Positions 11,572 through 16,105 of a stretch of 16,105 bases of DNA are shown one piece after another (position 1 is the first letter of the stretch; every line of letters begins with the position of its first letter). Made by a program: the position numbers and the translations under genes. The DNA comes from Parcubacteria group bacterium (GTDB lineage: Bacteria > Patescibacteriota > Minisyncoccia > JACQLN01): contig JACQLN010000028.1 of NCBI GenBank assembly GCA_016204035.1, positions 1-16,105 of the forward strand. The letters are read 5' to 3'. The notes beneath the pieces were generated by a model. It did not search any database. It worked only from the letters and a program-made list of their open reading frames with translations, and was not told where the DNA came from.

Positions 11572-12978
11572 ATGAAAAAATTATGGCCGCCGGTTTTATT
11601 GATTGTTCTGGCCTCTCTTTTTTATTTTATCAATCTCGGCCAAAGGCCGCTGGAAGATTATGACGAAGCCACCTACGCTTCGGTGTTAAAAAGCAGTTTT
11701 GAGAGGAATGATTTTTTGAGTTTTGAATATTTCGGCCAAAACTGGTTTGAAAAGCCGCCGCTCTATTTTTGGCTGGCGGCGGCCAGCGTAAAAGTCTTGG
11801 GATTCAACGAATTCGCCGTGCGATTTCCTTCGGCGATCTTTGGAGTCATAAGTATACTGCTAACTTGCCTAATTACCTTGGAATTATCTCGGAAGGACCG
11901 CCCTTCCGCCGTTTTTGCTGGAATAATTCTGGTTCTAATGCCTTTCTTCACCGCCGCCACGCGCAATATGCGTCTGGACGTACCGGTAACCGCCTGCATT
12001 TTGGCGGCTTTATATTTTTATTTAGTCGGAATTAAAAAAGAAAAATTTCTGCTCGGCGTCGGGCTGAACATTGGTCTGGGAGTTCTAACAAAAAGCATTA
12101 TCGGCTTATTGGCCGCGCCAATTATTTTAATTTGGTCGGCAACCACCCAAAACTGGCGCTGGCTAAAAAACAAGTTTTTCTGGCTGGGCAGTTTGGCCGG
12201 ATTTTTAATAGCCGCCCCTTGGCATATTTACCAAAGCCAAAAGTTCGGCGGGGCGTTTTGGAACGACTATTTGGGCTACCATGTTTTCAGCCGGTATAGT
12301 GGAAACATTTTAGGCAGCAAAATTACCGTGGGTTATTATCTCCATTCGCTCTGGAAATTGTCCCAGCCCACAATACCGCTAATTCTGGTCTGCGCGATTC
12401 TCCTTATTGTTTTTATAAAAAATAGAAAAAAAATCGGGGTGATGTGGACGCATCTTTTGGCGGCGCTGGCCAGTGTTATTTTTATTTTCATTCTTTTTTC
12501 TTTATCCCAAACTAAACTCATAACCTACTACACGCCCCTCTATCCTTTTGTGGCGCTGGCCGGCGGTCTGGCCTATTTTGGCTTGAGGCAATTGATTATC
12601 CGCCGCCGTTTTTGGGTTCATCTTGCGGCTGTAATAACTATAGCCACGCTGATATACTACGGATTAAGCGAGCTTGTTTACCCGCAAATATACGTGACCC
12701 GCGCCGCGGCCGACGAAAAAGCTATTGGATTGTATTTGGGCCAACATCGCGCCGACGAGGAAATCAACATATTTAATTGGAACCATCATAACACTATAAG
12801 ATACTACTCCGGCCGACTGACCGATTCTTTGCAATTTAACACCGGCCGCCAACCCCATATTCCCTCTTGGCTGATAATGCCCACCGATGTTTTTGAATTA
12901 AACCAACAGCTGGCCCCGCTCGCCGCGCCCTACCGCGGAGAATATTTAACTTTAGTCCATTTAGCCGATGAAAAATAA
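11572..12978 (+). CDS. GT-C membrane glycosyltransferase, ArnT/PMT (GT39/GT83) type
   Basis: 468 aa with about ten hydrophobic segments, beginning at residues 5-21. The first outer loop carries the essential acidic pair in LEDYDEATYA (D31-E32), then WFEKPPLYFWLAA, the hallmark of the PMT_2 group. RNMRLDVPV and GLGVLTKSIIGLL are further conserved turns. It transfers a sugar from a polyprenyl-phosphate carrier to a lipid, glycan or protein on the outer face of the membrane. The acceptor is unknown; CPR cells commonly keep several such enzymes for surface glycans. It overlaps the next GT-C gene by 11 bases, so the pair is translationally coupled and likely acts in one surface pathway. A TATAAA box sits about 12 bases before the ATG; no Shine-Dalgarno is seen. 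Confidence 0.88.
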   Translation: MKKLWPPVLLIVLASLFYFINLGQRPLEDYDEATYASVLKSSFERNDFLSFEYFGQNWFEKPPLYFWLAAASVKVLGFNEFAVRFPSAIFGVISILLTCLITLELSRKDRPSAVFAGIILVLMPFFTAATRNMRLDVPVTACILAALYFYLVGIKKEKFLLGVGLNIGLGVLTKSIIGLLAAPIILIWSATTQNWRWLKNKFFWLGSLAGFLIAAPWHIYQSQKFGGAFWNDYLGYHVFSRYSGNILGSKITVGYYLHSLWKLSQPTIPLILVCAILLIVFIKNRKKIGVMWTHLLAALASVIFIFILFSLSQTKLITYYTPLYPFVALAGGLAYFGLRQLIIRRRFWVHLAAVITIATLIYYGLSELVYPQIYVTRAAADEKAIGLYLGQHRADEEINIFNWNHHNTIRYYSGRLTDSLQFNTGRQPHIPSWLIMPTDVFELNQQLAPLAAPYRGEYLTLVHLADEK

Positions 12979-14554
12979 CCATATAAAAACGATCGGGGTT
13001 GTGATATTGCTGATGATAATCTCGGCGGTTTTGCAATTTTCCACGCCCAACATTGCCGACCCGGATTCTTTTTACCACCTGGCCCACGCCCAAGTATATC
13101 AAACTGAAGGACCGACATCGAGCGAATTTCCTTGGGCGCAGTTTTCCATAATAAACAAACTGAAAGCCGATATCTGGTACGGTTTTCATCTTTTTTTAAT
13201 TCCCTTCACTTTTATCAAAGATGGAATTTTAGGCATCAAACTGGCCGGCGCCTTCATTACTTTTTTAACTTTAACCGCTTTCTACTGGTCGTTTAACCGG
13301 TTAAATATAAAATGGCCTTGGGTCTGGACTTTGGTTTTTATAGTCGCCGCGCCAGATGTTATGTACCGCTTAACTATGACCCGGCCGCACAACTTATCGC
13401 TGGCGCTGACTTTAATAATTTTCACGCTGGCGTTAACGTCCCGTAAAAAATGGCCGATCTTGCCGCTGGGATTCATAGCCGCATTCCTGCATTCGGCTTT
13501 GGGCTGGCTGCCGGTGCTAGCCGTAACTACTGTTTTTTTGATTCAAAAACTGCGCCGCGAACCGGCCGGCTGGTTAAGTATTTTTTATGCCGCCATGGGC
13601 GGCCTGGCCGGGTTGCTGGCCCGCCCCCACCCCTGGGGCGCGGTTAAACTCACCTATATTCAGGTGGTGGAAATAATGCTGGTTAAAGCCAAAAACATTC
13701 CCTTATTGTTCGGCCGCGAACTGAATCCGCCTGATTTGGATTTATTCTTAAAAAATATATTGCCCGCCCTAACGGTTATTTTAATCTCGTTGATATTTTA
13801 CAAAACCGTTTCTAAAAAAATCTACGACGCCGCATCGCGGCAACAAAAAACTTTTCTCTGGGCGGCTTTAGCGATTTCTTTCTTTTTTTTCCTAATAACC
13901 ACTTTCGTGGCCCGGAGAAGCTACGATATTTTTATAAGTTTCGGCTTGATGGCGGCCGCGCTGGCGCTGACCTTTTATTTGAAACCAAAACCGGCTCGCC
14001 TCGCTGAAGCTCCGGCGAAGCGGGCTAACCCCCGCCGGGAAAGTTTTGTTATGTCGGCTTTGATAATTGCCATTGGTTTGGCCGGATTAAATTCCATACC
14101 GGTTCTTAAAGAATACAATCGCAACGCCTGGCCGCCGGATGATCTTAAAGAATCCTCTTTATGGCTTAAAGCCAACGCCCAACCGGGCGAGATCGTTTTT
14201 AACACCAGCTGGGATCAGTTCGGCAGTTTAATGTTCTGGAACCGCCAAAATTATTACATCAACGGTATGGATCCTATTTTCCAATACGCTTACAGCGAAC
14301 CGCTCTACTGGAAAAACCATTTTATGCTCGCCGACACCGGCTACACCCACACCTGCGGCCTGATCAGATGCCTCCAAGAAGAAATTGAACCGGTCGGCCT
14401 GGTGCTAGCCCGAGATTTCGGAGCCAGCTATGTGGTTCTTAAAAAAGACAGAAACCCTAAAACCTATTTTTACTGGGCCAGGGATAAAACCCTGCCTTTG
14501 GTTTTTGACGGCGCCAAAGACGCGGTCTTTAGGGTTCCTCCTACCGACAAATAA
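12968..14554 (+). CDS. GT-C membrane glycosyltransferase or oligosaccharyltransferase-like protein
   Basis: This 528-aa polytopic protein has a first membrane segment at residues 8-27. IADPDSFYHLAHAQVY (30-45), the first external loop, carries the D-x-D resembling STT3/GT-C active sites. TMTRPHNLSLAL and WAQFSIINKL are conserved-looking loops, about ten more membrane segments follow, and a soluble C-terminal domain (from about 395) contains WDQFGSLMFWNRQNYY and NGMDPIFQYAY. It probably moves sugar from a lipid-linked donor at the membrane surface. Residues about 338-360 form a proline/alanine/arginine-rich cytosolic loop encoded by a G/C-rich repeat-like insert. Overlap with the upstream GT-C gene points to a joint role in cell-surface glycosylation. 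The exact subfamily is uncertain. Confidence 0.75.
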   Translation: MKNNHIKTIGVVILLMIISAVLQFSTPNIADPDSFYHLAHAQVYQTEGPTSSEFPWAQFSIINKLKADIWYGFHLFLIPFTFIKDGILGIKLAGAFITFLTLTAFYWSFNRLNIKWPWVWTLVFIVAAPDVMYRLTMTRPHNLSLALTLIIFTLALTSRKKWPILPLGFIAAFLHSALGWLPVLAVTTVFLIQKLRREPAGWLSIFYAAMGGLAGLLARPHPWGAVKLTYIQVVEIMLVKAKNIPLLFGRELNPPDLDLFLKNILPALTVILISLIFYKTVSKKIYDAASRQQKTFLWAALAISFFFFLITTFVARRSYDIFISFGLMAAALALTFYLKPKPARLAEAPAKRANPRRESFVMSALIIAIGLAGLNSIPVLKEYNRNAWPPDDLKESSLWLKANAQPGEIVFNTSWDQFGSLMFWNRQNYYINGMDPIFQYAYSEPLYWKNHFMLADTGYTHTCGLIRCLQEEIEPVGLVLARDFGASYVVLKKDRNPKTYFYWARDKTLPLVFDGAKDAVFRVPPTDK

Positions 14555-14568
14555 TGATACAATTCCTT

Positions 14569-14587
14569 TTAGAAATTAGAAATTAGA
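14569..14587. repeat. Short tandem TTAGAAA repeat
   Basis: Two perfect and one near-perfect copies of TTAGAAA lie between the GT-C gene and the flavoprotein gene. Similar A/T-rich tracts are common between genes in CPR genomes, as far as I recall; no function is implied. Confidence 0.6.
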
Positions 14588-14598
14588 CATTTTTTGAT

Positions 14599-15294
14599 AT
14601 GCCTCACTACACCTTCGCCTTAAAAGAGAAAAAAATGGTGGCCAAGGAAACCATGGCTTTTGTGTTTGAATACGGCGACCAGAAATTCACTTTCCGGCCG
14701 GGCCAGTTTGTGGATATTACTTTAGAGGATTCAAAACACAAAGACGACCAAGGGTCCACCCGGGCTTTTTCCATCTGCTCTTCTCCTTTAGACGACTATT
14801 TAATGGTGGCCACGCGGCTCACCGACAGCGCCATGAAAAAATCGCTAGCCGAACTGGAACTGGGCCGGCTGGTGCACGTGGACGGGCCATTGGGCTCGTT
14901 TAAGCTCCATACCGATAAAACCATTCCGGCCGTAATGTTAACCGGCGGCATCGGCATTACGCCTTTTAGAAGCATTATTAAGGACGCCACCGAACAAAAC
15001 TCAGAACAAAAGTTGACGTTAATATATTCCAACCGCGCGCCCGAAGACGCCGCCTTCGTGGACGACCTGGAAGAATGGCAAAGTTACAACACCAATTTTA
15101 ATTTTGTAACCCGCTGGACTAAAGAGGACGGCCATATAGACGAGCCGTTTCTTAAAAAACATATTAGAAACTTGGCCAAGCCGATTTTTTACGTGGCCGG
15201 CCCGGCCGGTATGGTGGCCGGCACCACCCAGCTTTTAATAGAGATCGGCGTCAAAGAAGACAATATCAAGTTTGAAGAATTTGCCGGATATTAA
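14599..15294 (+). CDS. Ferredoxin/flavodoxin-NADP reductase-like FAD oxidoreductase
   Basis: A 231-aa two-domain flavoprotein. FRPGQFVDI (32-40) begins the FAD region and RAFSICSSP (55-63) is the Arg-x-Tyr/Phe-Ser motif binding FAD. LTGGIGITPFRSI (114-126) is the nucleotide-binding glycine loop, and FYVAGPAGMV marks the second NAD(P)H-contact strand. It ends at FAGY. There is no iron-sulphur or globin domain, so it is a stand-alone electron-transfer module moving electrons between NAD(P)H and a protein or quinone partner. No ferredoxin or flavodoxin gene is visible here. NAD kinase elsewhere in the window supplies NADP, but no direct link is shown. No Shine-Dalgarno precedes the ATG. Confidence 0.88.
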   Translation: MPHYTFALKEKKMVAKETMAFVFEYGDQKFTFRPGQFVDITLEDSKHKDDQGSTRAFSICSSPLDDYLMVATRLTDSAMKKSLAELELGRLVHVDGPLGSFKLHTDKTIPAVMLTGGIGITPFRSIIKDATEQNSEQKLTLIYSNRAPEDAAFVDDLEEWQSYNTNFNFVTRWTKEDGHIDEPFLKKHIRNLAKPIFYVAGPAGMVAGTTQLLIEIGVKEDNIKFEEFAGY

Positions 15295-15295
15295 T

Positions 15296-15323
15296 TTGAC
15301 AAATATAGTGTTGGTGCTAATCT
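15296..15323 (+). promoter_or_regulatory. Promoter of the antitoxin/toxin remnant pair
   Basis: A perfect -35 TTGACA (15296-15301) starts two bases after the flavoprotein stop. TAATCT (15318-15323) with an extended TGC lies at 16 bp spacing, about 20 bases before the ATG at 15344. Confidence 0.45.
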
Positions 15324-15343
15324 GATAATATATAAATTAAAAA

Positions 15344-15529
15344 ATGGCCACAAAAACTCAAACACGAAGTAAAACCAAAGAAGATATTATTCTTGATGAA
15401 ATCAAACTGCTCCGCGAGCAAGTGTTATTGCTTTTACCTCAAGAAGACCTTAACGATTATATTCACCCACAAAGAATAAAAAAAACGTACGCTAAAGCCA
15501 TCAAAAAATATCCTCCTTTGTCCCAATGA
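15344..15529 (+). CDS. Antitoxin-like small protein
   Basis: A 61-aa, highly charged helical protein: a Lys/Thr-rich N-terminus, a central leucine-rich helix (DEIKLLREQVLLLLP) and a C-terminal HPQRIKKTYAKAIKKYPP. It has no recognised DNA-binding motif. Position and size fit the antitoxin of a type II toxin-antitoxin pair: its TGA overlaps the ATG of a RelE-like reading frame (ATGA), as is usual for such pairs. The C-terminal motif resembles partners of RelE-type toxins I recall from CPR genomes. With the toxin truncated, this would be an orphan antitoxin. Confidence 0.55.
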   Translation: MATKTQTRSKTKEDIILDEIKLLREQVLLLLPQEDLNDYIHPQRIKKTYAKAIKKYPPLSQ

Positions 15530-15642
15530 CAATAATCAAAACCGAGGATTTTGAACGCGCCTTCAAAAAACTTCCGGCCGGAATAATCTCAATGCGGTCA
15601 AACTGGCTTCGGCGGCGGAAAACCGTAATCTTCCGCTCATAG
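15526..15642 (+). pseudogene. Truncated RelE/ParE-type toxin
   Basis: The frame opens with MTIIKTEDFERAFKKLP, which matches the N-terminus of RelE/YafQ-like mRNA interferases (strand, then helix with FxKxxKKLP). It then becomes unrelated and stops after 38 residues, whereas such toxins have about 85-90. The break falls near 15575. The ATGA overlap with the antitoxin-like gene supports the pair. Either a deletion or an assembly junction replaced the catalytic C-terminal half. Confidence 0.5.
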
Positions 15643-15719
15643 GCCTATCACCATTTTCATGGTACCAGAAAATTAAATCCCCCACACACACGTTTGCGTG
15701 TGGGGGATTCTTTTTTTAA
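15573..15719 (+). pseudogene. Possible SIS-domain fragment in another frame
   Basis: From the point where toxin similarity ends, a different plus-strand frame reads SGRNNLNAVKLASAAENR and then LPLIGLSPF, resembling the SGxSxNxxxAxxxAxxxGxxxIxLT segment of sugar isomerase (SIS) domains. It has no start codon and is open only until it crosses the terminator, so at most it is a remnant joined to the toxin. The similarity is short and judged by eye. Confidence 0.25.
15676..15717 (+). terminator. Strong intrinsic terminator between convergent genes
   Basis: AATCCCCCACAC pairs with GTGTGGGGGATT around a 10-base loop, then CTTTTTTT follows on plus. On minus the stem is followed by TTTAATTTT, so it may also stop the 215-aa transcript. 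15720-15771 contains no further feature I can support. Confidence 0.9.
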
Positions 15720-15771
15720 GGACAAAAGCCAAAGGACACAAGTGCTATAGGGCTATAATGCCCAAGCTCAG

Positions 15772-16105
15772 CTACTTGCTAAGACGGAAGACAACCGTGA
15801 GCCCAAGACCCCACCGACCGCCAGGGCAAACGTAACCCGCGCCCAGCCACCGCTCGCCAACACCGTACCGCTTGAGGCGGAAGACACCCGGACCGCCACC
15901 GGAGCCGGTAATGGGTTCCATGGCAATCCAATACCACGAGTTATTCGGCTGATCTGTGTCCGTAAGCCGCAGATGGGGACCGACTTCAGCCGGGCAGAGA
16001 TCGCCGACTTCCTTGATACGGATGAAGAGTTCGGTGATGGTCGGTTCTTTCTTGAAGCCGAGATCCTTGACCGTGGCTCGGGCAAGCTGGATCTCGGTGG
16101 ATTCA
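15772..16105 (-). CDS. CPR-type multi-copy family protein, C-terminal part
   Basis: This is the continuation of the gene whose start is at 351. The first 37 bases repeat the left end, and the unique part 15772-16068 adds 98 residues and a TAG stop at 15772-15774. The C-terminal domain is the recognisable one: LCPAEVGPHLRL, NSWYWIAMEPITGSGG, then a Trp/Gly-rich strand pattern ending in GLTVVFRLSK. The LCPAEVGP-to-IAMEPI pattern is one I recall from many paralogs in Parcubacteria genomes; the fold and role are unknown. G/C-rich and well-formed codon use suggests selection. If the window is not circular, this and the left part could belong to different paralogs. Confidence 0.8.
   Translation of the reverse strand, partial: ESTEIQLARATVKDLGFKKEPTITELFIRIKEVGDLCPAEVGPHLRLTDTDQPNNSWYWIAMEPITGSGGGPGVFRLKRYGVGERWLGAGYVCPGGRWGLGLTVVFRLSK
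16069..16105. repeat. Terminal direct repeat, right copy
   Basis: Identical to bases 1-37 in the same orientation; see the left copy. Confidence 0.97.

Noticed and set aside
15650..15675. Minus-strand MKMVIGL start resembling an anhydro-MurNAc kinase N-terminus
   Set aside because: The frame stops after seven codons; the likeness is too short and lies in the toxin/SIS remnant.
1..16105. CRISPR array or large phage module
   Set aside because: No regularly spaced direct repeats, Cas, capsid, terminase, integrase or transposase genes are visible.
1..16105. Stating that the window is a plasmid
   Set aside because: The 37-bp end overlap is also expected from a contig broken in a multi-copy gene, and no replication or partition gene is present.

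Overview
The gene set and style point to a member of the Patescibacteria (Candidate Phyla Radiation), probably a Parcubacteria-like lineage. Indications are small dispersed hairpin repeats, a GxxExxY protein, a DUF5678/retropepsin pair, two unfused GT-C membrane glycosyltransferases, few Shine-Dalgarno sites, and a 215-aa protein of a family I remember as multi-copy in such genomes. This assignment is from memory of families; no search was run.

The first and last 37 bases are identical (1-37 and 16069-16105). A minus-strand reading frame runs unbroken across the joined ends. The window is therefore either a circle of 16068 bp or a contig broken inside a multi-copy gene. No replication initiator, partition gene or relaxase is visible, and the content is chromosome-like (tRNAs, NAD kinase, CCA-adding enzyme).

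Layout. (1) 1-2998, mostly minus: N-terminal part of the 215-aa protein, a DEDDh exonuclease-like protein lacking its last catalytic Asp, a GxxExxY protein enclosed by 34-bp imperfect inverted repeats, a membrane-anchored C39-like protease, and a nucleoside deoxyribosyltransferase-like protein. (2) 3051-7139: a segment bounded by two oppositely oriented copies of a ~220-250 bp repeat. It holds a plus-strand operon with its own promoter, Shine-Dalgarno sites and terminator: a short PfkB-type kinase, a class I aminoacyl-tRNA-synthetase-like protein that has lost its signature motifs, and a Pol-beta-type nucleotidyltransferase. A minus-strand alpha/beta hydrolase follows. I consider this operon the best candidate for an undescribed system. 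(3) 7135-10520, minus: a tRNA 3'-half remnant, tRNA-Ala(CGC), NAD kinase, tRNA-Pro(CGG), CCA-adding enzyme with an in-frame repeat insertion, retropepsin-like protease, DUF5678 protein, tRNA-Gln(CTG). The CCA enzyme matters locally because tRNA-Gln has no encoded CCA. (4) 10587-15719, plus: YbjQ-like protein, histidine phosphatase, two overlapping GT-C glycosyltransferases, a ferredoxin-NADP-reductase-like flavoprotein, and an antitoxin-like gene followed by a truncated RelE-like toxin. A strong terminator then separates this block from the 3' end of the 215-aa gene.

Two themes run through the window. Several genes have a promoter -10 box 6-8 nt before the start codon, so their mRNAs look leaderless, and NAD kinase starts one base after the CCA of tRNA-Pro. 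The kinase/synthetase-like/nucleotidyltransferase operon instead uses clear Shine-Dalgarno sites, which together with its flanking repeats suggests it was acquired.
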